Positions 22,101 through 35,000 of a stretch of DNA of 64,000 bases are shown piece after piece. Each line of letters opens with the position of its first letter. Position 1 is the stretch's first letter. Made by a program: the position numbers and the translations under genes. The stretch comes from Myrica gale (taxonomy: Eukaryota; Streptophyta; Magnoliopsida; Fagales; Myricaceae), in NCBI GenBank assembly GCA_963930655.1, contig OZ005612.1:9801001-9865000 (forward strand). Reading direction: 5' to 3'. A model generated the notes under the pieces. It made no database searches. It had not been told where the DNA came from and saw nothing but the letters and a program-made list of their open reading frames with translations.

Positions 22101-24722
22101 TTCGATTCATGTGGACTTCATTATCATGGATTAGACCAGAAGTGATGTCCTCAAGCGTACAACTTCCTGTTAAAGAATCAGTAGTGTTCTTAATAGACAT
22201 TATGGAGCTCCATTTTTTTTTTTGATAAGTAAGCCAATCTTATTAAAGAGAAAAAACAAAAAACACAAAACAGAGGAATCAACAATACAAGGGACTATAC
22301 TGAAAATCCAAACCCAAACCCCACCCACCAAAAACACCAGCCAACACAACCCAAAGCCACCACTTCCCCACAATAAAAGACCTCTCGAGGCGCCAAGCAC
22401 TGCCAAACTAACCCAACAAACATAAGCCCCCCCCCAGAAACGAGAACCCCTCCCTCAAAAGAAACCCCACCCTATTACACTATCAAAGCCAAAGTCTGCC
22501 CTTTGTTCTTGGTCTGCCTAGTGGTCGAAGAAGACCCTTCATAGTTAATCGAAGAGTGCAAACCCTTTAACTCCCGAAGCATCCGTCCCCCTGATTTGTT
22601 GGATTTTTTTTAGCGAAGCGGTACCCGATCGCGTTCCAAAGCAGCGAAGAGATTCCTCAGCTCCTCCTCGTGACCGTCACTCAACACTCCAACCAAATGT
22701 CCTACAGAGGAGACCATATCTAATACCCAATCTGGAGATTTCCCCTCCAAATCGTCTATAGGAAAACTGACCGCCAGGGGGACAACAAGCACCAGTTCCC
22801 CCACGGGATCTCGTAGAGGCTCTCTAACCTCTATCTCTAGAGAATGTGCCCTAAGAGAGGAACTCTCAACACAATCCAGGGTCCTCCGAAAGCCCTCCCC
22901 CACCTCCAGACCACCGAATGTAGCCCCAGAAGACAGATCCAAGGCTGCCCGGTCCCTCTCGGCAACACCAATATCCTGAAAAGTATCGGTTTGCGTCGGG
23001 ACCCCCCTATGGAGCATTCCATCCTGAAGATCGGCCGGGTCTGGCGCCGAAAAGCTGCATCCCGACGTCTCCGGCACTGCCCGCGTCTTCTCGTCAACTT
23101 CTACTGTCTGATCTGGCGCTGCCCGAGCTCCGTGATAAGCACCTGTTATCTCTATGCAGATTCTAGCCTTTTCTAATTTCGATTCATATTAATGGCCATT
23201 TGCTTTAGTTAATAATTGTTGTCTTGTCTTCTGCATGCCTTTTTGTATTCTTGTGAGTGTTATAAGCTAAGGGCATCAAGAGAGCAGTAGTTTCCTCGTC
23301 TTAAATTCCAATGATCAGCATATTTTAAATACCCATATGTTGTTCTGTGAGATTTTAGTTTTATCTTTCAATTTATGGTAAATGTTTAGTATTTCAAAAA
23401 ACAAGACTAGAAACTCTATTTGTGGAGACTAGAAATACCCATATGTTGTTCTGTGAGATTTTAGTTTTATCTTTCAATTTATGGTAAATGTTTAGTATTT
23501 CAAAAAACAAGACTAGAAACTCTATTTGTAGTGGGGTGTGTTTTCACTTGCTAGTTCAGTTGGAAAGAATATGCAAAAATAGGATTTGGAAGAATACTGT
23601 TGTTATAGGTGTTAGAGCTGCTCTTTAAGATGTTCGCCCTGCCGCTCATATGATTGAGGAAATTAAGTTGTGTAGTTTTTATCTCAAATTCAACGCAGGT
23701 ACGGACCATTTTGGATATGCACTACCTTGATATTTGTAGCAGCTTCTATTGGCACTTTTGTGACCTATGTAGCACACAAGCTGAACAACAAAGATTGGAA
23801 CTATGACATAAATTTGATAACTTGGTCTGCTGGAGTGTTCTACGGCTATGTCATAATTGTACCTCTTGGATTGTATGTAATTCTGAAATACTTCTCAGTT
23901 CCATCTGGCCTTGTTCAGCTGTTTTGTCTCTATGGCTACTCCCTGTTTGTCTTTATTCCAGCGCTGGTATGTTTCTGGTTTTCCTATGCTGTCTTTTTTA
24001 TTCATAAACTACAGCCAAAAATTACCTTTTACAAGGAAACACTCAGCTTTGAAGAGACACCTTTTTCTTCAAAGTCGAGAAAGAGATCTGAGGCTTTGCA
24101 GTGAGCTTAATAAATGTACAGTGGCAAGGGGGGGGGGGGGGGACCCCGAAGCCAGGACTCGTCTAGAGAGCAGTTTGTGAAGCTCTATTTATCAGGGAAA
24201 ATAAAAATAAAACAAAAAATTTGTGAATATGTTCTGTAGAATTTTCTTGAAAATGATGCATTTTGTGCAAGTTACTAGATCTCTTCTAGGAATCAGTATA
24301 GCAACACTGCAAAGGTCACTTTACTGTTCCACGACAAAGGGGGAACAGGTTTGAGCAATCAGAACCATGGTGTTTGAATGTGGGGCTCAGATGGAATATG
24401 AATCTGTCCATTCTATATTGTGCAATATTGACCTTCCTGGTTGTTAACTTAAGGTTTATAATAATTTATTCAGGTGGCATTTTTCACTACTAAAGTCCTT
24501 ATCTTCTGGTTGCAGTGCCTCTCTATCGTGCCATTGGAAATCTTCAGATGGGTTGTTGCAGGTGTAGCTGGGTTCATGTCAGCTACATTTGTGGCACTTA
24601 ACCTTCGAGCCCACATTAAATCAGCTGGTGAAAGGTGGTTCTTCATTGTAGCTGGCATCTTTCTATTGCAGCTGGCTCTGGCTGTCGTACTAAAGCTCTA
24701 CCTGTTCACGGTGACAGTATAA
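19117..24722 (+). CDS. YIP1-family integral membrane protein with an in-frame stop
   Basis: Six coding exons with GT/AG borders: 19117-19173, 19307-19346, 19877-19957, 21535-21721, 23699-23966 and 24516-24722, totalling 840 nt (279 aa). The protein has a soluble N-terminal half, the YIP motif DLYGPFW at the exon 4/5 junction, then about five membrane segments (starting CTTLIFVAASIGTF, TWSAGVFYGY, VQLFCLYGYSLFVF, FRWVVAGVAGF, WFFIVAGIFLL). YIP1 proteins sit in Golgi/ER membranes and act with Rab GTPases in vesicle budding. TGA at 19945-19947 (codon 56, in exon 3) truncates the protein before any membrane segment, while everything else is open, spliced in phase and well conserved. It is therefore a recent null allele or pseudogene, an exon skipped or altered by splicing, or a sequence error. 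Intron 4 holds a LINE derivative and a tandem duplication; intron 5 has a 15-G run at 24128-24142. Confidence 0.88.
22209..23130 (-). mobile_element. Internally deleted L1 LINE in intron 4 of the YIP1 gene
   Basis: Minus strand: an open block (about 23077-22613) ends with a segment like the C-terminal part of LINE ORF1 (SPDWVLDMVSSVGHLVGVLS, GHEEELRNLFAALE). It is followed directly by a ~400-bp 3' UTR and a terminal AATAAGATTGGCTTACTTATC-poly(A) tail (poly-T at 22212-22222). No ORF2 is present, so most of the element was deleted or the copy derives from a short variant. GAGCTCC occurs next to the poly(A) end (about 22205) and near 23130 and is a candidate TSD. Confidence 0.7.
23327..23526. 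repeat. 106-bp tandem duplication in the YIP1 intron
   Basis: The segment starting AAATACCCATATGTTG is repeated exactly 106 bp later (23327 and 23433), with about 94 bp identical between copies. The near-identity indicates a recent duplication. Confidence 0.9.
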
Positions 24723-24974
24723 GAATATATCTGGCCGGCCGCATGAGCGAAATTGTAGATCCCATAGAAAAGAGTTATATTTTCCATTGTTACAATTCTT
24801 ATCCGAAATCTTTTTGACTGATCAAAACATTATACATACTCATTTTTCTTCTTGGTACTCATCTTTATTCATTTATTCGAGGCAATACATATTCAAATGC
24901 CTATCCTTCTCTTCAAAATTATGTTCTCTGGTGTATCAAACAAGTTAATTGTTGTTAGAAGGGTAGGTTGGTGG
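24723..24974. other. 3' flank of the YIP1 gene
   Basis: Follows the TAA at 24722. It is T-rich, probably the 3' UTR and terminator region. No canonical AATAAA was singled out. Repeat sequence begins about 24975. Confidence 0.4.
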
Positions 24975-27176
24975 GGAGCAACCACTTGAAATCTGTACGA
25001 CCACGTACATACATGGTAATCTGAAAGTTTTGGAAAGGAAACGGCAGAGAGAAGAAAATGATGGTTCGAGAGAATTTTGCTTCTATTGCAATAATGAATG
25101 TCTTTTAAGTCTATTTACAGTTCCTGAAAGAATAAAAAAATACACCATCTACAGCTCAGCAAATTCGTACATAACAGAAAGGGAATAAAATTAATCAACA
25201 ATTGTCAGCTAACAAACGCTTTTGTAACTCTGCCTTGATCAATAGCTGCTGGTCGTAGGTTATTCTGCATATCCTTTTCATCTTCTAGGCCAGCAGCTGT
25301 AGAGGATTCTTCATTCGATAATAACCCCCCCGCGAAGATGGAGAATAGATGTCAACTATTCCCATCTTGGAGAGGTGAGTATGTAGAACATTCGAAGGTA
25401 AAGCTTCATGGAAAATAGGATTGGCGGCAATGTGGAGGGCTATTTGATTATGGCAATAAAGCAAGGCAGCATGCGGATGAGAGACATGCAAATCAGGAGA
25501 TAACGAATCCAAGTGAGCTCAGAACAAGTGGCCATTGTCTGATACTCAGCTTCAGCTGAGGAGAGAGAGATGACAATTTGCTTCTTCGACTTCCGTGAAA
25601 TCAAAGAATGGCCTAAAAAATGCAGAAGCTAGTGACTCATTTGTAAGTATCGAGACAAGCACTCCAATCATAATCACAGTAGGCAATGAGTTGGCAAGAG
25701 GATGAAGAAGATGAGAGAATTCCTTGGACAAGACCAGCCCGAATGTATTTGAGAACACGATGAGTAGCGGCTAAATGGACATCAGTGGTTCGATCCATGT
25801 ATTGATTGAGGACTTGAATGCTGTAATTCAAGTTAGGTCTACTTATGGTAAGGTAGAGTAAACGCCCAATGAGTCGCATGTAAACCGTAGGGCCAATAAA
25901 ACAGTACCATCAGTTTTGCTCAAAGTGAGTGTTTTGCTCCATAGGCAATCTAAGAGGTTTGAAATCAAGAGTACCCGTGCCAGCCAAAATGTCCAAAGCA
26001 TATTTGCGCTGACACAGGTGAATGCTAGATGGAGACCGGACAAAACTCAATACCAAGAAATACCGCAAGGTGCCCAAATCGTTAATATGAAACTAAGCAT
26101 GTAAGAAAGATTTAAGAGTAGTGATGGTAGTGATAAAGTTGCTTGCAACAATGATATCAACGACATAAAAAAGCAAGGGAGTAAAGGAATGATCAGATTG
26201 CATAGTGAAGAGGTTGTAATTTGCCTTGCTTTTGTGTGAAACCACACCCAGTCAAAGAGGAGGAGAACTTGACAATTAACGATCACCATTTTTGCAACGG
26301 GTGAGAAAGTTTCATGATAATCGATGTCGTCTTGTTGTGTGTAGTCCTTAGCCACTAATTAGGCTTTGTATCGCTCCAAAGAGCCATCAAAATGATATTT
26401 TATTTTGAACAAATACTTGCAGCCAATGGATTCCTTCCCTGGTGGTAAATCTATGTAATTTTCCAAGTGTTGTTGGCTTACATTGTTAACAGTTCAAGAA
26501 GCTTGTTTGAAAGTTGATGGTTCACTATACTTAGAAAAAGAGGAAGAAAAAAACATATAGGAGGCAGATAATTTGTGATAAGAGAGAGAAGCAACCAAAG
26601 AATAAGCGGTACCTGGTTTTGAGCCTTCATCTTGTCCAGTCCTGGAGTCGGGTGAGTGAGCAAAGTCTGGTGGCAATGATAATCATTAAGAGAATTGGGG
26701 TGGTTGTCTATGCATAAGGGATTTACAAAGAGGCAAGGGAGGTAAAGAAGTATTAGGTGAGTGGGGAACAGGAGAATGAGAATTAGGCTTGAGGGTAGGT
26801 GCTGGAGAAAGAAAATGAGGCAGTGGGCAAAAATTCAATGATGGTGTAGAAATAGGTGAAGGTGTGAAGGAAGGAGCAGGTGAAGGAATATCAGGAAAAA
26901 TTGGTGGAGTATGATAAGAGAAGACAGAGGTATATTAGGTATAGGTGGAGGATAAAATGAAGGATCATGATGCGGAAGTGAGGTAATTGGAGAGGTGTGA
27001 TGAAAAGAAAAAATATGTTCATGAAAGATGACATCACTAGAGAGGAAAATATCTTTGGTATCAAGATCTAATTCATATCCTTTGACACCAAAAGGATATC
27101 CTAGAAAAAAAACATCTCCTTCCCCTTGGACAAATTTTTTTCTACCACGAGACAAAGTTGTAGGAAAGCACAAATA
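24975..27176 (-). pseudogene. Ty1/copia element 2, truncated and decayed
   Basis: Minus-strand fragments of a copia polyprotein in order. 27173-27060 is the end of the integrase region (FLGYPFGVKGYELDLDTKDIF). About 26480-26270 is RT (GCKYLF, then YTQQDDIDYHETFSPVAKM). 25879-25637 and 25512-25285 are RNase H (MRLIGRLLYLTISRPNLNYS; HPHAALLYCHNQIALHIAANP). Frameshifts and stops are frequent. A G-rich stretch (about 25330) followed by sequence to ~24975 may be the polypurine tract and part of a 3' LTR. The N-terminal half is missing: at 27176/27177 it abuts the LTR of the next copia element. Confidence 0.8.
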
Positions 27177-28226
27177 CTCAAATCTCGGCTATAGGATCAT
27201 CATGAAAAACTCTTTTTCATTAAATCCCCTTATATTATGTATTCCGAATTTATGGGCATCTAAAAATTGTGATCATGTATATTAATATATCACAATTGAC
27301 CCTAGAGATACTGAGATTATTTTTGTGAAATTCCTTTTGCTAACAATTATACGCTTATTTATCCTTCCACCACACTATATTCCACATGAGCTAATAGGAC
27401 TAGAATAATATCACCGATTAAGTCTCTAGCTCATATAATTCTTAATTCTCAGTCTGTACTAAGTTGGACTTCCAAAACTTTCCAAAATCATTTTCGCAAA
27501 TATTTACTTAATATATAATATAAGTAAAAAAGTGAAAACATTTTTCACAAAATCTCGATGTGCAACGTTTTTATATGAGTCCAACAATATACATACATAA
27601 AGAATATACTGCCTCATCAAGAGACTGGTGGATTCCATATTGAGCAATTATACAAATTCACTTACTATGCACAAGACCCAACATTATCAGGAATATTTGA
27701 TTTGTGAAAGATCATCACCAAATGACTCAGTCAAAACACAAGCACACAACAAGCAAATATGCATAACTCTCTCATGTCTAAGGACGATATAAACTAATTG
27801 TGTTGAATATCATTCTTTACATCAGTGATCGTTTCCAGAAGGTATTCATATTTGATCTGGTTCAGTGCATGTACTCTTACATTGCACTCACTCGTCTGCT
27901 TAAGGTCACCACCTCAATGACGGAGTCCATCATTCTATCTTATAGAGGCACAACAAGTGTAGACCTATTTGTACATTATCATGTACCTCGGTCTAGAACA
28001 AAGCATGTCAACAAGGATCCGAAAAGTCATACTCCCCACCTCTGATTCATTAATCATTGGCTTAACTTTCTACAATGTTGCTCAACAATATGACACCTAA
28101 TGTCATTAGAAATATAACATCTTACGTCATTTCAAGTACCCAAAATAATATACAAATGATTAATCAACAATAATAATTATCTCATAATTATGCAAAAGGA
28201 TTGGTTTTGAGGGCATACATCTAACA
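27177..28226 (-). repeat. 3' LTR of copia element 1, truncated
   Basis: Aligns with 32868-32934 plus 40155-40794 plus 43327-43633 of the 5' LTR and with 58018-59034 of the solo LTR. The distal end (the part equivalent to 32656-32867, which carries the TATAAATAG region and R/U5) is absent. The sequence adjoining the inner end, GAGTGCAAGCGAGAGAT on the minus strand, is purine-rich, as expected for the polypurine tract. Confidence 0.9.
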
Positions 28227-28241
28227 ATCTCTCGCTTGCAC

Positions 28242-31200
28242 TCAATACCAATCAGACATGTACTTAATACCAATAGACTCAAAATGCTTCTCAAACACTT
28301 TTTGAGTGAACGGTTTAGTTAACGGGTCTGCTATGTTCTCAGTTGATGCTATTTTAGTCATCACTACATCACCCTGATTCACAATGTCATGAATAAGATG
28401 AAATATCCTTTCTATGTGTTTTATCATTTGATGAGCTTGAGGTTACACCGCTTGTGCTATAACACCATTGTATCACAATAAATGGTGATCGGGGACTCAA
28501 TCAAAGAAACAACTTCAAGCTCTTATATGAATTTTCGTATCCACACAGCTTCCTTTGCAGATTCATTGGCAGCGACATATTCTGCCTCAATGGTGGAGTC
28601 AGCAGTGGTGTTCTGCTTGAAACTTCCCCAACTCACTACTCTTTTACCCAATATAAACACAAATCCAGATGTAGATCTTCTATCATCAATATCTGATTGA
28701 AAATCTGAATCTATGTATCCCTGGACAATTAGCATTTCCTCTCAACCACACACTAGACAATAGTGTTTGACTCTTCTCAAATATTTGAGAATATACTTGA
28801 CTGTTCTCCAGTGCTCAGGGCCTGGGTCTGATTGATATCTACTCACAACACTAACTGCATGACTGATATCTAGCCTTGTACAGAGTATTGAATACATGAG
28901 GCTTCCTATAGCTGAAGCATAATGAAACTTCCTCATCTTATCTCTCTCTTTTTGTGTCTTTGGAGACATTCTTGGAGAGATGAATATTATGCCTAAAGGG
29001 TAAGATCCCTTTCTTGGTATCCTGCATTCTATATCGTGCCAATATATTGTCAATGTACTGGGCTTGTGAAATCCCTAAAAGCCTTTTTCTCGGTTTCTAA
29101 ACACTTTGATCCTGAGAATATAGGATGCTTCCCCGAGGTCTTTTATAGAAAAATGGTTCGCTAACCATACTTTTACTGATGACAATGCACTGATGTCATT
29201 CCCTATGAGTAGAATATCGTCAACATATAGAATAAGGAACATTACTGAACTCCCACTAATCCTCTTGTAAACACAAGATTCATCTAAGTTTTGAGAGAAA
29301 CCAAACGCTTTGATCTTCTAATCAAAATGGATGTTTCAGCAACGTGATGCCTATTTTAGTCCGTAAATGGACTTGTTCAGTTTGCACACTTTAGATTCTT
29401 GTCTAGGAGAAAGGAACTCTTCAAGTTGTTCAATGTAAATCTCCTCTTGGATGTACCCATTCAGAAATGCGATTTTCACATCCATCTGCCAAATTTCTTA
29501 ATCATAATGAGCGACGATTGACAATAGGATTCTAATGGACTTCATCATAGCTACTAGTGAAAAGGTTTCCTCATAGTCAATACCATATTTTTTAGTATAA
29601 CCTTTCACAATCAATCTAGCTTTGAAGGTCTCTACCTCTCCAGTATGTCCTCGTTTTCTTTTGAATACCCATTTACAACCTATAGGCTTGATGTCTTCTG
29701 GTTGATCAACAAGGGTCCAGACCTCATTGGAGTACATGGAGTCCATTTCTGATTCCATCACTATTTTCTAGTGTGCTGCATCATTGTCACTGACAGTCTC
29801 TTGGTAAGCATATGGATCATCATCCAACCCCTCAGACTGCATTTGATAAATCTCATTTATCATTCCATATCTAACTAGAGGTTCATGTGTTCTTTTACTG
29901 CGATAAGGCTCTTGAGTTCTAAACTCTTCAGACTCGTCAGTGGGTTCAGTTATATCCCTTTCATCAATCTTATCTGCTATAGTTTCTGGTTCAACTGATC
30001 TTGTTTTTCCCATCACTTAGGTTATACTCATTTTCCAGGAATATCGCATTCCTACTGACAATTACCTTTTGATCCTTTTGATTATAAAAGTAATAATCAG
30101 CTGATCTTTTGGGGTAACCCACAAACAAACATTTTTCAGTCCTTGACCCTAGATTTTCCACGTCAAACTTTTTAACGTGAACTAGGCATCCTCATACTCT
30201 CAAGTGTTTCAGACTTGGCTTTTTGCCAGTCTATAACTCATATGGAGTATTAGGAACAGACTTAATGGGTATCCTGTTTAGAATATAAACAGTTGTCTCT
30301 AAGGCATAACCCCAAAAATAAATAGGTAATTGTGACATGCTCATCATCGACCGAACCATATCTAATAGTGTTCGGTTTCTTCTTATTGCAACACCATTAT
30401 GTTGTGGCGTAGCAGGAGGAGTCAACTGAGATATGATGTCTTTCTCTCTGAAATGAGTTTGAAAATATCCTGAGAGATATTCACCTCCTCTATCAGACCG
30501 GAGTATCTTAATACTCCTTTCTAGTTGATTCTCAACTTCTCTCTGAAACTCCTTAAACTTTTCAAATGATTCAGACTTGTGTCTCATCAGGTATAGATAA
30601 CCGTACCTAGAATAATCATCAATGAAAGTGATGAAGTATGAGAACCCTCCTCTAGCTATGTGGTTAAAAGGACCACATACATCAGTATGAACTAACTCTA
30701 ATAACTATGTGGCTTTAGTTCCTTTTCCTTTAAAAGGATTCTTGGTCATCTTTCCCTGCAAGCAAGACTCGCAAATTGGGTGTAGCTCAACCTTCAAAAG
30801 GTCTAATGGTTCATCCCTTACTAAACTATTGATCCTATCTAGATTAGCATGACCAAGTCTTAAATGCCACAAGTAAGTGAGATTGACATCCCTCTTCCTC
30901 TTGAGAGTTTCACTGGTATCTGCATTATTCTCTATATTATTCACAGAGTCTACAACATTTTCCTAAATATAAAAATCATTCAAAATAGTACCAGAAGCAA
31001 TAAACTGATTGTGAAACTTAATAACAAGTTTAGTATTAAAGACAAGAGAATATCCAGATATTCCAAGTTTTGAAACAGAAATTAAGTTTCTACGACATTC
31101 TGGTACATATAGAAAATCTTTCAAAAGTAAAACTTTGTTCCGTTATAGACCTAGGTGAAATGTTCCTATGGCAGTCGTCCCCATCTTCGGGATAACTTCC

Positions 31201-32164
31201 CTTTCATCTAGTATCCGGATTTCTTTAAACCCCTGCAACATATTGCATATATGAGATGTTGTGCTTGAATCGACACACCATGAATTTTATGGACAATCTA
31301 CTAAATTCATTTAAATGACAAACATACCTTTAATAGGTTTCTTTTGCTTCAAAGAAGCAAGATACACACAGCAATTCCTTTTCCAATGACCTGGTTTGCC
31401 GCAGTGGAAACAATTTCCCTTAGCCTTCTTATCCAGCTCGCTCTTGTCCTTCTTCTTTGCCTTTGAGCTAGGCTGAGATCTTTTCTTTTTCTTAAATTTA
31501 TTGCCTTTGGGTTTGTTTCCCAAGGCAGAACTAACTTTTGGCTTTTCAATTATCATCAGAGAACCTTTCTCCTTTTTGATAAGCTCTTCAGCTGCTTGCA
31601 ACATATTGAGCAGCTAGGACAAAGTCACTGTTATCTTGTTCATATTATAATTTAATACGAACTGGTTGAACGACTTTGTCAAAGATGCCAATATCGCTCA
31701 AATCCTGGTCTCGCCATCCATTTATGCACCTAGTGTCTTCAATTCTGTGATGAAAAATATCATCTTCAGGACATGTTCCTGAACTGGAGCACCTTTCACA
31801 ATTTTGTAGTCATCAGCAGTTTCGTAACTTGCTGGCGTGCAGAACGACTTTGCTCTCCGAATAGCTCTTGGAGATATCTCAATATCTCTTTAGTTGTCGC
31901 TATACCCTCGCTTTGCTTTTGCAATAAGTTGGACATAGTCGCCAACATATAACAACGAGCTAATTCATCTGCCTCATGTCACTTTTAAAAAACAACTCTT
32001 TGTTCTTATGTAGCATCAACCAAGGCAAGCTGAGGGGTCTCCTCTCTAAGGACATGAGCTATTTTATCCACAGTGAGTATTATCATATGATTTCTCTTCC
32101 AATCAAGGAAGTTTGGCTCAGTCAGTTTGTTATCATCTAGGATTCTAGATAATGGGTTAGACAT
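28242..32164 (-). pseudogene. copia gag-pol of element 1, decayed
   Basis: Minus-strand order. Gag N-terminus at 32164 (MSNPLSRILDDNKLTEPNF). Zinc knuckle CFHCGKPGHWKRNC (31412-31371). GAG-pre-integrase with LWHLRLGHAN and the C-x2-C of CESC (30944-30705). Integrase core through [11 protein letters not shown] (~30690-30231). RT with KWVFKRKRG and the YVDD box (about 29228-29214). RNase H with a GYIDSDF segment and AEYVAANESAKEA (28735-28523), ending ENIADPLTKPF near 28330. The order integrase before RT defines Ty1/copia. Several frameshifts and stops separate the blocks, for example between gag and the zinc knuckle and across the RT, so no functional polyprotein is made. Confidence 0.92.
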
Positions 32165-32637
32165 CATGAATCTGCATATATAAGAAAGAAGATTCACAAG
32201 TATATTAACAATCCATTAGCATAGAGATTTTAATAGCTAATGGTACCTCCCATTGAATCACAATAACCAAAACGAAAAAGCAGAATATAACATTTATCTT
32301 CTTTCTCAAAGAAATCATGTGCAAGAACCAACACAAATCAAAACCAAACAAGCAACTCAACAGATCTAATCAAAAACGCAAAAGACAACCCAAGGGCAAA
32401 GGTTTTTTCGCAACACAACTTGTTCTTTTTAAAACCCACGAACCGGGAAAAAAAATATGTTTTGCCCGATGGTCTCTTTCGCGTGGATCCCACATGCAAA
32501 GCGAATCAGAAGTACAGAAACACTTTCCAACAAACGATCAGTAACAAACAATCAACGGATCACTTGAATCGCGAAGAACACGTGCGGGAAGGTAGAGAGA
32601 GAAACTAACTTGGAACAGTGAGATTTCACAGATCTGA

Positions 32638-32649
32638 CGCTCCGATACC
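32638..32649 (-). other. Primer-binding site of copia element 1
   Basis: The minus strand reads TGGTATCGGAGC, one base off the common plant initiator-Met tRNA complement TGGTATCAGAGC, 6 nt inside the LTR end. This fixes the orientation and the 5' LTR inner boundary at about 32656. Confidence 0.85.
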
Positions 32650-32960
32650 ACTTCTTGGAACCGGGAGAGCGCAGCGGACATGATCGTTGAATCAAAGCAG
32701 CCCAAGTATTCTGTCTCCTTCAGATCCACGTACACAAGTTTGAGAAAGAGTTAGAGAGAGAAACTCCAACATTCAAATGATTTTGTTATCTCTCAAATGA
32801 GCTTCTGAGCTATTTATAATGGCTGACTCAGAACTCAACTCTGCTATAGCGTGAGATCTTTAGAGACCTCAAATCTCGATCATAGGATCATCATGAAAAA
32901 CTCTTTTTCATTAAGCCCCCTTATATTTTGTATTGGGTTAAATGCATGTCATGCACCTGT

Positions 32961-33680
32961 CACTACAAACAAACCGTCTTTTAACAGCGGTACTTTTAAC
33001 GGCGGTCGCGAAAAACGCCGCTAAAAGGAACCTATAGCGGCGCTTTCTTAAAACGCCGCTAAAAAACCGCTGTTAAAACTCTTTTGAATTTTAACAGCGG
33101 TCTTTGTAACGACGGTAAAAAATCGCCGCTAAAAGTCACCTATAGCGGCGCTTTTGATGACCGTCGTTACAAAGACCGCTGTTAAAAGTCAAAAGAGTTT
33201 TAACAGCGGTTTTTTAGCGGCATTTTTAAAAACGCTGGCGTTTCCAGCTTTTAGCAGCGTTTTTAAAAACGCTGGCGTTTCCCCGCTTTTAGCAGCGATT
33301 TTTTCGCGGCGTTTTTAAAAACGCTGGCGTTTCCTGATTTTAGCAGAGATTTTTTAGCGGCGTTTTTAAAAATGCTGGCGTAAAAACGCTGCTAAAATCG
33401 GGAAACGCCAGCGTTTTTAAAAACGCCGCGAAAAAACCGCTGCTAAAAGCGGGGAAACGCCAACATTTTTAAAAACACCGCTAAAAAAACCGCTGCTAAA
33501 AGCGGGAAACACCAGCGTTTTTAAAAACTCTGCTAAAAGTGGGGAAACACTAGTGTTTTTAAAAAACACTGCTAAAATACCGCTTCCATAGCCTAAAAAA
33601 CACTGGTATAGGCCAAAAGACCTACTATACCAGCATTTTTAGACCGTAAGGAAGCAAGAAAGCTTTTGTGGACGACCGTT
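32961..33680. repeat. Left subterminal repeat array of the CACTA element
   Basis: Many copies, in both orientations, of units such as AACGCCGCTAAAA, GCGGCGTTTTTAAAAACGC and GCTGGCGTTTCC. The array contains strong foldbacks: 33089-33116 and 33160-33187 are a perfect 28-nt inverted pair, and a longer imperfect palindrome is centred near 33385. Confidence 0.9.
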
Positions 33681-35000
33681 AAAAAGACCGCTGTTAATTG
33701 ACAGTAAAATTATTTTGTTTATACTTATATATTATATGTCATTATATATACAAAGTATGTAAAGAATGAATAAACATTCTCTACAAGCACAACCTAAAAA
33801 AATTACTTGGTTAATTCAATACCAATGAAGTCATTATTGTATATTATTTTGAATAATTAGTACTTATAAAAAATAATAATTAGTAATATAATACTATTTA
33901 ACTACGACATATTATTTACTTTCAAACAAAAATATATTGTGAGATTAGCTTATGCAATTAGAGTACATAACTTAAAACGTGTAAAGTATGTCAATCGAAT
34001 TGAATAATATCTAACCATGGAGGTTTTGAATTCTATCACATATATACCAATTAAGGTATTATAAAACAAAATTATATATATACACATCAGTTTACTAGGA
34101 ATATATTACTTAGGACAAAGATATATCTATTAGCACAATAAGAAGGATTGGTTTTTTTAGTTGTCATACATGTGTTATATGTACGCTCGTGATTTATAAA
34201 ATAAGATAACATCTTTAGAAAAGTTTACAAATAATTTGTTATTATCAAAATTAAATGACCAAAGTTATCATGTAACCTTAGAACTAACACTAAGTGCTAT
34301 AACCATCAAGTTATGGTAAAGATCATATAGTAACATGATCAATGTCCTCTCACTTTACAAACAAATCTTAAGGTATATATATAGTGTCAATGTATTTAGT
34401 AGATCGTTATTGAGAAATAAGTTATTTAGTATATTTTTATTATCAGATATTTAGTATATTATATATATATATATATTATATCATTAATTAAATTATAATA
34501 ACGAAATAGCAATATAATTCCAATAAATACAATTGTCATATAATTTAGGGGTAAAGTCATAATTAGCCCCTATGTTTCGGAAAAAATCAAATAAATACCC
34601 TTAATTTTCAATTCATCAATTTTAGACCCATAACTTTCAAAACCTAGTAATCTTCGCCCTCATTTGAAATTAGGCGTTAAGTCCAACGGAGGGGCATTTT
34701 AGTAATTTTCTTGGAGGGGCATTTTGGTCATTTTTCATACTTTTCCGTCTGATTTAACGTTTAATTTAGACGGGGGCGAAAATTGATAAGTTTTAAAAGT
34801 TATGGGTCTCAAATTGTGGGATTGCAAATTAAGGGTATCTATTTATTTTTATCAAAACATAATGGGCTAACTATGACTTTACCCCTATAATTTATATATT
34901 TGTCTAATATACATGTATAAAATTTATTTAATATATATGTGCTTTAATGTACTGATGTTTTTAAAAATTTGTCAAAAAAACAAATAATTAAGTTGAAAAA
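33681..35000. other. AT-rich left interior of the CACTA element
   Basis: Apart from the MITE at 34548-34885 this segment has no recognisable gene; it is TA-rich with a short (AT)n run near 34460. Confidence 0.5.
34548..34885. mobile_element. Mutator-type foldback MITE, 338 bp
   Basis: Ends GGGGTAAAGTCATAATTAGCCC and, inverted, GGGGTAAAGTCATAGTTAGCCC. Perfect 9-bp TSD TATAATTTA at 34539-34547 and 34886-34894. The arms pair over about 150 bp each. It has no coding capacity and is inserted in the AT-rich left interior of the CACTA element. Confidence 0.92.

Noticed and set aside
22610..23077. 155-aa minus-strand frame as a host gene
   Set aside because: It sits within an intron, is followed by a LINE-type 3' end with poly(A), and its C-terminus resembles LINE ORF1.
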